DNA of 64,000 nt, from positions 124,001-188,000 of the forward strand of contig CANTAL010000209.1 in the NCBI GenBank assembly GCA_947650365.1, given 5' to 3'. Positions 28,256 to 41,800 of this stretch are shown in pieces. The stretch comes from Chamaelirium japonicum. Lineage: Eukaryota; Streptophyta; Magnoliopsida; Liliales; Melanthiaceae. The position numbers and the translations under genes are program-made. How positions within the stretch are numbered: the stretch's first letter is position 1; the number at the start of each line of letters is the position of its first letter. Under the pieces are notes generated by a model. That model was given only the letters and a program-made list of their open reading frames with translations. It had not been told where the DNA came from and ran no database searches.

Positions 28256-30445
28256 TATCCATTCCATTCGTACGATCCATTCTAATTCATTCGCACGAAT
28301 GTATCCATTTTAATTCATTCGTACGATCTATTATACATCATTCGCACGATCCATTCTAATTCATTCATACGATCCATTCTAATTCATTAGTATGATCCAT
28401 TATAATTTATTCGTACGATCTATTCTAATTCATTCGCATGATCCATTCTAATTCATCCATACGATCCATTCTAATTCATTCGTACGATCCATTCTAATTC
28501 ATTCGCACGATCCATTCTAATTCATTCGTACGATACAATCTAATTCATTCGTACGATCCATGCTAATTCATTCGCACGAATGTATCCATTCTAATTCATT
28601 CGTACGATCCATTCTAATTCATTCGTACGATCCATTCTAATTCATTCGCATGATCCATTCTAATTCATTCGTACGATACAATCTAATTCATTCGTACGAT
28701 CCATTCTAATTCATTCGCACGAATGTATCCATTCTAATTCATCCGTACGATCCATTCTAATTCATTCGCACGATCCATTCTAATTCATTCGTACGATCCA
28801 TTCTAATTCATTCGCACGAATGTATCCAGCCTAATTCATTCATACGATTTATTCTAATTCATTCGCACAATCCATTCTAATTCATTCATAGGATCCATTC
28901 TAATTCATTCTTACGATCCATTCTAATTCATTCGTACGATGATCCATTCTAATTCATTCGCACGATCAATTCTAATTCATTCGTACGATCCATTCTAATT
29001 CATTCGTACGATACAATCTAATTCATTCGTATGATCCATTCTAATTCATTCGTACGATCCATTCTAATTCATTCGTACGATCCATTCTAATTCATTCGTA
29101 CGATCCATTCTAATTCATTCGCACGAATGTATCCATTCTAATTCATTCGTACGATCTATTCTAATTCATTCGCGCGATCCATTGTAATTAATTCATACGA
29201 TCCATTCTAATTCATTCGTACGATCTATTCTAATTCATTCGCATGATCAATTCTAATTCATTCGCACGATCCATTCTAATTCATACGTACGATCCATTCT
29301 AATTCATTCGCACGAATGTATCCATTCTAATTCATTCGTACGATCTATTCTAATTCATTCGTACGATCCATTCTAATTCATTCGCATGATCCATTCTAAT
29401 TCATTCGTACGATCAATTCTAATTCATTCGTACGATCCATTCTAATTCATTCGCATGATCCATTCTAATTCATTCGTACGATCCATTCTAATTCATTCGC
29501 ACGAATGTATCCATTCTAATTCATTCGTACGATCTATTCTAATTCATTCGCATGATCCATTCTAATTCATTAATACGATCCATTCTAATTCATTTGTACG
29601 ATCTATTCTAATTCATTCGTACGATCCATTCTAATTCATTCGCACGAATGTATCCATTCTAATTCATACGTACGATCTATTCTAATTCAGTCGTACGATC
29701 GATTCTAATTCATTCGTATGATCCATTCTAATTCATTCGCACGATCCAATCTAATTCATTCGTACGATCCATTCTAATTCATTCGTACGATCCATTCTAA
29801 TTCATTCGCACGATCCATTCTAATTCATTCGTACGATCCATTCTAATTCATTCGCACGATCCATTCTAATTCATTCGTACGATCTAATTCATTCGTACGA
29901 TCCATTCTAATTCATTCGTACGATCCATTCTAATTCATTCGGACTATCCATTCTAATTCATTCGCACGATCCATTCTAATTCATTCGTACGATACAATCT
30001 AATTCATTCGTATGATCCATTCTAATTCAGTCGTACAATCCATTCTAATTCATTCGTACGATCCATTCTAATTCATTCGCACGATCCATTCTAATTCATT
30101 CGCACGTTCAATTCTAATTCATTCATATGATCCATTCTAATTCATTCGCACGATCCATTCTAATTCATTCGTACGATCCATTCTAATTCATTCGCAGGAA
30201 TGTATCCATTCTAATTCATTCGTACGATCTATTCTAATTCAGTCGTACGATCGATTCTAATTCATTCGTACGATCCATTCTAATTCATTCGCCCGATCCA
30301 ATCTAATTCATTCGTACGATCCATTCTAATTCATTCGCACGATCCATTCTAATTCATTCGTACAATCCATTCTAATTCATTCGCACGAATGTATCCATTC
30401 TAAATCATTCGTACGATCCATTCTAATTCATTCGCACGATCCATT
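28256..30445 (+). repeat. Satellite block, plus orientation
   Basis: About 94 plus units, one of the longest uninterrupted plus runs. It ends at the reverse-complement copy of the non-canonical module. Confidence 0.88.
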
Positions 30446-30594
30446 CGTGCGAATGAATTAGATTGGATCTTAGAATGAATTCATTCTTACGAATGAATTT
30501 GTAATCATACATTCTAATTTGTATGATACAAACGATTAATTCTAATTCATACGAGACAATCTAATTCATTACCACGATCCATTAGAATGAATTA
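30446..30594 (-). repeat. Non-canonical satellite module, inverted copy
   Basis: Reverse complement of the module at 2871-3010. It carries the same GAATGAATTCATTC palindrome and TTTGTATGATACAAA hairpin, and ends in ACCACGATCCATTAG. This copy has small changes (for example GTAATCATACATTC). It again marks an orientation switch. Confidence 0.83.
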
Positions 30595-31132
30595 GAAAGA
30601 ATTAGAATGGATCACACGAATTAATTAGAATGGATCGTTCGAATGAATTAGATTGTATCGTACAAATGAATTAGAATGGATCTATTCTAATTCATTCGTA
30701 CGATCCATTCTAATTCATTCGTACTATCCATTCTAATTCATTCGCACGATCCATTCTAATTCATTCGCACGATCTATTCTAATTCATTCGTACGATCCAT
30801 TCTAATTCATTCGTACGATCCATTCTAATTCATTCGCACGATCCAATCTAATTCATTCGTACGATCCATTCTAATTCATTCGTACGATCCATTCTAATTC
30901 ATTCGCACGATCCATTCTAATTCATTCGCACGATCCAATCTAATTCATTCGTACGATCCATTCTAATTCATTCGTACGATCCATTCTAATTCATTCGCAT
31001 GATCCATTCTAATTCATTCGTACGATCCATTCTAATTCAGTCGTACAATCCATTCTAATGAATTAGAATGGATCGTGCGAATGAATTAGAATGAATTAGA
31101 ATGAATTAGAGTGGATCGTATGAATGGATCGT
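30595..31132. repeat. Satellite mosaic: minus / plus / minus
   Basis: Minus units to 30680, plus 30681-31058, minus 31059-31130. The last part contains a 10-bp-stepped AGAATGAATT repeat. The final flip, AATGGATCGTACGATCCATT, is a perfect 20-bp palindrome centred on CGTACG. Confidence 0.84.
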
Positions 31133-34100
31133 ACGATCCATTCTAATTCATTCGTACGATCCATTCTAATTCATTCGTACGATCCATTCTAATTCATTCG
31201 CACGATCCATTCTAATTCATTCTAATTCATTCGCACGATCCATTCTAATTCAATCGGACGAATGTATCCATTCTAATTCATTCGTACGATCTTTTCCAAT
31301 TCATTCGCACGATCCATTCTAATTCATTCATACGATCCATTCTAATTCATTCGTACAATCCATTCTAATTCATTCGTACGATCAATTCTAATTCATTCGC
31401 ATGAATGTATCCATTCTAATTCATTCGTACTATCCATTCTAATTTATTCGCACGATCCAATCTAATTCATTCGCACGATCCATTCTATTTCATTCGTAGG
31501 ATCCATTCTAGTTCATTCGTATGATCCATTCTAATTCATTCGCACGATCCATTCAAATTCATTCGTACAATCTATTCTATTTCATTCGTACGATCCATTC
31601 TTACTCATTCGTACGATCCATTCTAATTCATTCGCACGAATATATCCATTCTAATTCATTCGTACGATCCATTCTAATTCATTCGCACGATCCATTCTAA
31701 TTCATTCGTACGATCCATTCTAATTCATTCGCATGAATGTATCCATTCTAATTCATTCGTAAGATCCATTCTAATTTATTCATACGATCCATTCTAATTC
31801 ATTCATACGATCCATTCTAATTCATTCGCACGAATGTATCCATTCTAATTCATTCGTATGATCCATTCTAATTCATTTGTACGATCCATTCTAATTCATT
31901 CGCATGATCCATTCTAATTCATTCGTACGATCCATTATAATTCAGTCGTACAATCCATTCTAATTCATTCGTACGATCCATTCTAATTCATTCGCACAAA
32001 TGTATCCATTCTACTTCATTCGTACGATCCATTGTAGTTCATTCGTACGATCCATTCTAATTCATTCGCACGATCCATTCAAATTCATTCGTACGATCAA
32101 TTCTATTTCATTCGTACGATCCATTTTATTTCATTCGTATGATCCATTCTTACTCATTCGTACGATCCATTCTAATTCATTCGCACGATCCATTCTAATT
32201 CATTCGCACGATCCATTCTAATTCATTCGTACGATCCATTCTAATTCATTCGCACGAATGTATCCATTCTAATTCATTCGTACAATCTATTCTAATTCAT
32301 TCGTACGATCCATTCTAATTTATTCGTACGATCTATTCTAATTCATTCGCACGATTCAATCTAATTCATTCGTACGATCAATTCTAATTCAATCGTGCAG
32401 TCCATTCTAATTCATTTGCATGATCCATTCTAATTCATTCGTACGATCCATTCTAATTCATTCGTATGTATCCATTCTAATTCATTCGTACGATCTATTC
32501 TAATTCATTCGCACGATCCATTCTAATTCATTCATACGATCCATTCTAATTGATTCGTACGATCCATACTAATTCATTCGTACGATCTGTTCTAATTCAT
32601 TCGTATGATCCATTCTAATTCATTCTTACGATCCATTCTAATTCATTCGCACGATCGAATCTAATTCATTCGCACGATCCATTCTAATTCATTCGTACGA
32701 TCCATTCTAATTCATTCGCACGAATGTATCCATTCTAATTCATTCGTACGATCTATTCTAATTCATTCGCACGATCCAATCTAATTCATTCATACGATCC
32801 ATTCTAATTCATTCGTACGATCCATTCTAATTCATTCGCATGATCCATTCTAATTCATTCGTACGATACTATCTAATTCATTCGTATGATCCATTCTAAT
32901 TCAGTCGTACAATCCATTCTAATTCATTCGTACGATTCATTCTAATTCATTAACATGATCCATTCAAATTCATTCGTACGATCCATTCTATTTCATTCGC
33001 ACGATCCATTCTTTCTCATTCGGATGATCCATTCTAATTCATTCGCACGAATGTATCCATTCTAATTCATTCGTACGATCCATTCTAATTCATTCGCACG
33101 ATCCATACTAATTCATTCGTACGATCCATTCTAATTCATTCGCATGAATGTATCTATTCTAATTCATTTGTATGATCCATTCTAATTCATTCGCACGATC
33201 CATTCTAATTCATTCGCACGATCCATTCTAATTCATTCGCATGATCCATTCTAATTCATTCGCACGATCCATTCTAATTCATTCGTACGATCCATTCTAA
33301 TTCATTTGTACGATCCATTCTAATTCATTCGCACGAATGTATCCATTCTACTTCATTCGTACGATCCATTCTAGTTCATTTGTACGATCCATTCTAATTC
33401 ATTCGTACGATCCATTCAAATTCATTCGTACGATCCATTCTATTTCATTCGTACGATCCATTCTATTTTATTCGTACGATCCATTCTAATTCATTTGTAT
33501 AATACAATCTAATTCATTCGTACGATCCATTCTGATTCAGTCGTACGATCCATTCTATTTCATTCGCACAATCCATTATAATTCATTCGTACAATCCATT
33601 CTAATTCATTCATACGATCCATTCTAATTCATTCATACGAATGTATCCATTCTAATTCATCCGTACGATACAATCTAATTCATTCGTATGATCCATTCTA
33701 ATTCAGTCGTACAATCCATTCTAATTCATTCGTACGATCCATTCTAATTCAATCATACGATCCAATCTAATTCATTCGCACGATCCATTCTAATTCATTC
33801 GTACGATCCATTCTAATTCATTCGCACGAATGTATCCATCCTAATTCATTCGTACAATCCATTCTAATTCATTCGCACGATCCATTCTAATTCATTCGTC
33901 TGATCCATTCTAATTCATTCGTACGATCTATTCTAATTCATTCGCACGATCCATTCTAATTCATTCGTACAATCCATTCTAATTCATTCGCACGAATGTA
34001 TCCATTCTAATTCATTCGTTCGATCTATTCTAATTCATTCGCAAGATCCATTCTAATTCATTCATACGATCCATTCTAATTCATTCGTACGATCCATTCT

Positions 34101-34838
34101 GATTCATTCGCACGATCCATTCTAATTCGTTCGTACGATCCATTCTAATTCATTCGTACGATCCATTCTAACTCAATCGTACGATCCATTCTAATTCATT
34201 CGTACGATCCATTCTTACTCATTCGTACGATCCATTCTAATTCGTTCGTACGATCCATTCTAATTCATTCGTACGATCCATTCTAATTCATTCGTACGAT
34301 CCATTCTAATTCATTCGTACGATACAATCTAATTCATTCGTATGATCCATTCTAATTCAGTCGTACAATCCATTCTAATTCATTCGTACGATCCATTCTA
34401 ATTCATTCGCACGATCCATTCTAATTCATTCGCACGATCAATTCTAATTCATTCATATGATCCATTCTAATTCATTCGCACGATCCATTCTAATTCATTC
34501 GTACGATCCATTCTAATTCATTCGTACGATCTATTCTAATTCATTCGTATGATACAATCTAATTCATTCGTACGATCCATTCTAATTCATTCGTACGATC
34601 CATTCTAATTCATTCGTACTATCCATTCTAATTCATTCGCACGATCCATTCTAATTCATTTGTACGATACAATCTAATTCATTCATATGATCCATTCTAA
34701 TTCAGTCGCACAATCCAATCTAATTCATTCGAACGAACTATTCTAATTCATTCGTACGATCCATTCTAATTCATTCGTACGATCCATTCTAATTTAGTCG
34801 TACAATCCATTCTACTTCATTCGTACGATCCATTCTAA
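31133..34838 (+). repeat. Satellite block, plus orientation (3.7 kb)
   Basis: The longest plus run, about 160 units. Its middle (32930-33330) resembles the window start (about 180-600), including the rare CTTTCTCATTCGGATG unit. An open frame at 32000-32221 is only this repeat read in one frame. Confidence 0.88.
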
Positions 34839-35800
34839 TTAGAAGGGATCGTGCGAATGAATTAGAATGGATCGTACGAATGAATTAGAATGGTTCGTAC
34901 GAATGAATTAGATTGGATTGTGCGACTGAAGTAGAATGGATCATATGAATGAATTAGATTGTATCGTACGAATGAATTAGAATGGATCTTGCGAATGAAT
35001 TAGAATGGATAGTACGAATGAATTAGAAAGGATCGTACGAATGAATTAGAATGGATCGTACGACTGAATTAGATTGTATCATACGAATGAATTAGAATAG
35101 ATCGTACGAATGAATTAGAATGGATCGTACGAATGAATTAGAATGGATCGTGCGAATGAATTAGAATGGATCATATGAATGAATTAGAATAGATCGTACG
35201 ACTGAATTAGAATGGATCGTGCGAATGAATTAGAAGAGATTGTGCGAATGAATTAGAATGGATCGTACGAATGAATTAGATTGGATCGTGCGAATGAATT
35301 AGATTGGATCGTATGAATGAATTAGAATAGATCGTACGACTGAATTAGAATGGATCATACGAATGAATTAGATTGTATCGTACGAATGAATTAAAATGGA
35401 TCATGCGAATGAATTAGAATGGATCGTACGAATGAATTAGAATGGATCGTGCGAATGATTTAGAATGGATCGTACGAATGAATTAGAATGGATCGTATGG
35501 ATGAATTAGAATGGATCGTGCGAATGAATTAGAATGGATCGTGCGAATGAATTAGAAGAGATTGTGCGAATGAATTAGAATGGATCGTACGAATGAATTA
35601 GATTGGATCGTGCGAATGAATTAGATTGGATCGTATGAATGAATTAGAATAGATCATATGAATGAATTAAAATGGATCGTACGAATGAATTAGAATGGAT
35701 CGTACGAATGAATTAGAATGGATCATGCGAATGAATTAGAATGGATCGTACGAATGAATTAGAATGGATCGTACGAATGAAGTAGAATGGATACATTCGC
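34839..35800 (-). repeat. Satellite block, minus orientation
   Basis: About 41 minus units. A super-unit marked by AGAAGAGATTGTGCG occurs at about 35232 and again at about 35554. It flips at ATTCGCACGATCC. Confidence 0.86.
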
Positions 35801-36238
35801 ACGATCCATTGTAATTCATTCGCACGAATGTATCCATTCTAATTCATTCGTACGATCCATTCTAATTAATTTATTCGCACGTAAGATCCATTCTATTCTA
35901 ATTCATTCGTACGATCCATTCTAATTCATTTGTACGATCCATTCTTATTCATTCGCACGAATGTATCCATTCTAATTCATTTGTACGATGTATTCTAATT
36001 CATTCATACGATCCATTCTAATTCATTCGTACGATCCATTCTAATTCATTCGTACGATCCATTCTAATTCATTCATACGATACAATCTAATTCATTCGTA
36101 TGATCCATTCTAATTCATTCGCATGATACAATCTAATTCATTCGTATGATCCATTCTAATTCATTCGCACGATACAATCTAATTCATTCGTACGATCCAT
36201 TTTAATTCATTCCTACGATCCATTCTAATTCATTCGTG
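35801..36238 (+). repeat. Satellite block, plus orientation
   Basis: About 19 plus units starting with a degenerate unit (GTAAGATCCATTCTATTC). The stretch from about 35880, with its terminal flip CATTCGTGCGAATG, recurs at 63590-63970 beyond the retrotransposons. Confidence 0.85.
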
Positions 36239-37287
36239 CGAATGAATTAGAATGGATCGTACGAATGAATTAGAATGGATACATTCGTGCGAATGGATCG
36301 TACGAATGAATTAGAATGGAACGTATGAATGAATTAGAATGGATCGTACGAATGAATTAGAATAGATCGTACAAATGAATTAGAATGGATACATTCGTGC
36401 GAATGAATTAGAATGGATCGTACAAATGAATTAGAATGGATCGTACGAATGAATTAGAATGGATTGTGCGAATGAAGTAGATTGGATCGTACAAATGAAT
36501 TAGAATGGATCATATGAATGAATTAGAATGGATACATTCGTGCGAATGAATTAGAATGGATTGTACGAATGAATTAGAATGTATCGTGCGAATGAATTAG
36601 AATGGATCGTACGAATGAATTAGAATGGATCGTACGAATGAATTAGATTGGATCGTGCAAATGAATTAGAATGGATCGTACAAATGAATTAGAATGGATC
36701 GTACGAATGAATTAGAATGGATCGTACGAATGAATTAGATTGGATCGTGCGAATGAATTAGAATGGATCGTACGAATGAATTAGAATCGATCGTACGACT
36801 GAATTAGGATAGATCGTACGAATGAATTAGAATGGATACATTTGTGCGAATGAATTAGAATGGATCGTACGAATGAATTAGAATGGATCGTGCGAATGAA
36901 TTAGAATGGATCATATGAATGAATTAGAATTGATCATGCGAATGAATTAGAATGGATCGCACGATCCATTCTAATTCGTTCGTGCGAATGAATTAGACTG
37001 GATACATTCGTGCGAATGAATTAAAATGGATCATATGAATTAGAATAGAGCATGCGTAGAATGAATTAGAATGGATCGTGCAAATGGATACATTCTTACT
37101 AATGGATACATTCGTGCGAAAGAACTAGAATTAGAATGGATCGTACGAATGAAATAGAATGGATCGTACGAATGAAATAGAATGGATCGTACGAATGAAT
37201 TTGAATGGATCGTGCGAATGAATTAGAATGGATCGTACAAATGAACTAGAATGGATCGTACGAATGAAGTAGAATGGATACATTCGC
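36239..37287 (-). repeat. Satellite block, minus, with scrambled centre
   Basis: Minus units with a single plus unit at 36963-36979, flanked on both sides by core-centred flips. An irregular patch follows at 37030-37130 with broken units (ATTAGAATAGAGCATGCG). Confidence 0.84.
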
Positions 37288-38360
37288 ACGATCCATTGTA
37301 ATTCATTCGCACGAATGTATCCATTCTAATTCATTCGTACGATCCATTCTAATTCATTCGCACGAATGTATCCATTCTAATTCATTCGTACGATCTATTC
37401 TAATTCATTCGCACGATCCATTCTAATTCATTCATACGATCCATTCTAATTCATTCGCACGATCCATTCTAATTCATTCGTACGATACAATCTAATTCAT
37501 TCGTATGATTCATTCTAATTCAGTCGTACAATCCATTCTAATTCATTCGTACGATCCATTCTAATTCATTTGTACGATCTATTCTAATTCATTCGCACGA
37601 TCCATTCTAATTCATTCATAAGATCCATTCTAATTCATTCGTACGATCCATTCTAATTCATTCGCATGATCCATTCTAATTCATTCGTATGATCCATTCT
37701 AATTCATTCGTACGATCCATTCTAATTCATTCGCATGATCCATTCTAATTCACTCGTACGATCCATTCTAATTCATTTGCACGAATGTATCCATTCTAAT
37801 TCATTCGTACGATCTATTCTAATTCATTCGCATGATCCATTCTAATTCATTCATACAATCCGTTCTAATTCATTCATACGATCCATTCTAATTCATTCGC
37901 ACAATCCATTCTAATTCATTCGTACGATCCATTCTAATTCATTCGTATGAGCCATTCAAATTCATTCGTACGATCCATTCTAATTCATTCGTATGATCAT
38001 ACAATTCATTCTAATTCATTCATACGATCCATTCGAATTCATTCGCACGATCCATTCTAATTCATTCGTACGATACAGTCTAATTCATTCATAAGATCCA
38101 TTCAAATTCATTCGTACGATCCATTCTAATTCAGTCGTACAATCCATTCTAATTCATTCGTACGATCCATTCTAATTCATTTGTACGAATGAATTAGAAT
38201 AGATACCTTCGTGCGATCCATTCTAATTCATTCGTACGATCCATTCTAATTCATTTGTACGATACATTCTAATTCATTCGTACGATACAATCTAATTCAT
38301 TCGAACGATCCATTCTAATTCATTCGTGTGATCCATTCTAATTCATTCTAATTCATTCTA
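37288..38360 (+). repeat. Satellite block, plus, with short minus patch
   Basis: Plus units with a one-unit minus patch (38186-38212). The right 180 bp are the extended part of module copy 3. Confidence 0.86.
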
Positions 38361-38500
38361 ATGGATCGTGGTAATGAATTAGATTGTATCGTATGAATTA
38401 GAATTAATCGTTTGTATCATACAAATTAGAATGAATGATTACAATTTCATTCGTAAGAATGAATTCATTCTAAGATCCAATCTAATTCATTTGCACGAAT
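38361..38500 (+). repeat. Non-canonical satellite module, copy 3
   Basis: Nearly identical to 2871-3010. The match extends about 180 bp to the left at a constant offset of 35490 bp, so at least 320 bp was copied as a unit. The flip into minus units again lies at its right end. Confidence 0.86.
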
Positions 38501-38882
38501 GGATCGTGCGAATGAATTAGAATGGATCTATTCGTATGAATGAATTAGAATGGATCAATTCTAATTCATTCATATGATCCATTCTAATTCATTCATACGA
38601 ATGTATCCATTCTAATTCATCCGTACGATACAATCTAATTCATTCGTATGATCCATTCTAATTCAGTCGTACAATCCTTTCTAATTCATTCGTACGATCA
38701 ATTCTAATTCATTCATATGATCCATTCTAATTCATTCGCACGATCGTACGAATGTATCATTCGCACGATCCATTCCAATCTAATTCATTCGTACGATCCA
38801 TTCTATTTCATTTGCACGATCCAATCTAATTCATTCGTACGATCCATTTTAATTCATTCCTACTATCCATTCTAATTCATTC
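38501..38882. repeat. Satellite mosaic around a scrambled unit
   Basis: Two or three minus units, then plus units from about 38556. A scrambled piece at 38740-38780 (CACGATCGTACGAATGTATC) is included. It flips to minus at CATTCGTGCGAATG. Confidence 0.8.
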
Positions 38883-41800
38883 GTGCGAATGAATTAGAAT
38901 GGATCGTACGAATGAATTAGAATGGATACATTCGTGCGAATGAATTAGAATGGATCACACGAATGAGTAAGAATGAATCGTACGAATGAAATAGAATGGA
39001 TCAAACAAATGAATTTGAATGGATCGTGTGAATGAATTAGAATGGATCGTACGAATGAACTAGAATGGATCGTACGAATGAAATAGAATGGATCGTACAA
39101 ATGACTTAGAATGGATCGTACGAATGAATTAGAATAGATCGTACGAATGAATTAGAATGGATACATTCGTGCGAATGAATTAGAATGGATCATACGAATG
39201 AATTAGAATGGATCGTGCGAATGAATTAGAATGGATCATACGAATGAATTAGAATTGATCGTGCGAATGAATTAGAATGGATCGTGCGAATGAATTAGAA
39301 TGGATCGTACGAATGAATTAGAATGGATTGTACGACTGAATTAGAATGGATCATACGAATGAATTAGATTGTATCGTACGAATGAATTAGAATGGATCGT
39401 GCGAATGAATTAGAATGGATAGTACGAATGAATTAGAATGGATCGTACGAATGAATTAGAATGGATCGTACGAATGAATTAGATTGTATCGTACGAATGA
39501 ATTAGAATGGATCGTGCGAATGAATTAGAATGGATCGTACGAATGAATTAGAATGGATCGTATGAATGAATTAGAATGGATCGTGCGAATGAATTAGAAT
39601 GGATCGTACGAATGAATTAGAATGGATCGTGCGAATGAATTAGAATGGATCGTACGAATAAATTAGAATGGATCGTACGAATGAATTTGATTGGATCGTG
39701 CGAATGAATTAGAATGGATCGTACGAATGAATTAGAATGGATCGCATGAATGAATTAGAATGGATCGTGCGAATGAATTAGAATGGATCGTACGAATGAA
39801 TTAGAATGGATTATGCGAATGAATTAGAATGGATCGTACGAATGAATTAGAATTGATCGTACGAATGAATTAGAATGGATCGTAGGAATGAATTAGAATG
39901 GATCGTGCGAATGAATTAGAATGGATCGTACGAATGAATTAGGATGGATCGTACGAATGAATTAGAATGGATCGTGCGAATGATTTAGAATAGATCGTAC
40001 GAATGAATTAGAATGAATGTATGAATGAATTAGAATGGATCGTGCGAATGAATTACAATAGATCGTACGAATGAATTAGAATGGATCGTACGAATGAATT
40101 AGAATGGATCGTATGAATGAATTAGATTGTATCGTACGAATGAATTAGAATGGATCGTGCGAATGAATTAGAATGGATCGTACATAAGAATTAGAATGGA
40201 TCGTATGAATGAATTAGAATGGATTGTACGAATGAATTAGAATAGATCGTACGAATGAATTAGAATGGATACATTCGTGCGAATGAATTAGAATGGATCG
40301 TACAAATGAATTAGAATAGATCGTACGAATGAATTAGAATGGATCGTGCGAATTAATTAGAGTGGATCGTGCGAATGAAGTAGATTGGATCGTACAAATG
40401 AATTAGAATGGATCATATGAATGAATTAGAATGGATACATTCGTGCGAATGAATTAGAATGGATTGTACGAATGAATTAGAATGGATCGTGCGAATGAAT
40501 TAGAATGGATCGTACGAATGAATTAGAATGGATCGTACGAATGAATTAGATGGGATCGTGCGAATGAATTAGAATGGATCGTACGAATGAATTAGAATCG
40601 ATCGTACGACTGAATTAGAATAGATCGTACGAATGAATTAGAATGGATACATTCATGCGAATGAATTAGAATGGATCGTACGAATGAATTAGAATGGATC
40701 GTGCGAATGAATTAGAATGGATCATATGAATGAATTAGAATGGATCGTGCGAATGAATTAGAATGGATCATACGAATGAATTAGAATGGATCATGCGAAT
40801 GAATTAGAATGGATCGTACGAATGAATTAGAATGGATCGTACGAATGAATTAGATTGGATCGTGCGAATGAATTAGAATGGATCGTACGAATGAATTAGA
40901 ATGGATCGTACGAATGAATTTCAATAGATCGTACGAATAAATTAGAATGGATACATTCGTGCGAATATATTAGAATGGATCGTACGAATGAATTAGAATG
41001 GATCGTGCGAATGAATTAGAATGGATCGTATGAATGAATTAGAATGGATCGTGTGAATGAATTAGAATGGATCGTGCGAATGAATTAGAATGGATCGTAA
41101 TAATGAATTAGAATGGATCGTACGAATGAATTAGAATAGATCGTACGAATGAATTAGAATGGATACATTCGTGCGAATGAATTAGAATGGATCGTACGAA
41201 TGAATTAGAATGGATCATGTGAATGAATTAGAATTGATCATACGAATGAATTAGAATGGATCGTATGAATGAATTAGAATGGATCGTGCGAATGAATTAG
41301 AATAGATCGTACGAATGAATTAGAATGGATACATTCGTGCGAATGAATTAGAATGAATCGTACGAATGAATTAGAATGGATCATGCGAATGAATTAGATT
41401 GGATCGTGCGAATGAATTAGAATGGATCGTACGAATGAATTAGAATGGATCATACGATTGAATTAGAATAGATCGTGCGAATGAATTAGAATGGATATAT
41501 TCGTGCGAATGAATTAGAATGGATCGTACGAATGAATTAGAATGGATCGTGCGAATGAATTAGAATGGATCGTACGAATGAATTAGAATGGATCGTACGA
41601 ATGAATTAGATTGGATCGTGCGAATGAATTAGAATGGATCGTACGAATGAATTAGAATGGATCATACGATTGAATTAGAATAGATCGTGCGAATGAATTA
41701 GAATGGATATATTCGTGCGAATGAATTAGAATGGATCGTACGAATGAATTAGAATGGATCGTGCGAATGAATTAGAATGGATCGTACGAATAAATTAGAA

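Noticed and set aside
32000-32221. 73-codon open frame inside the satellite
   Set aside because: It is the 23-bp repeat read in one frame (HSHDPF/FIRTIH-type periodic peptide), with no composition or context of a gene.
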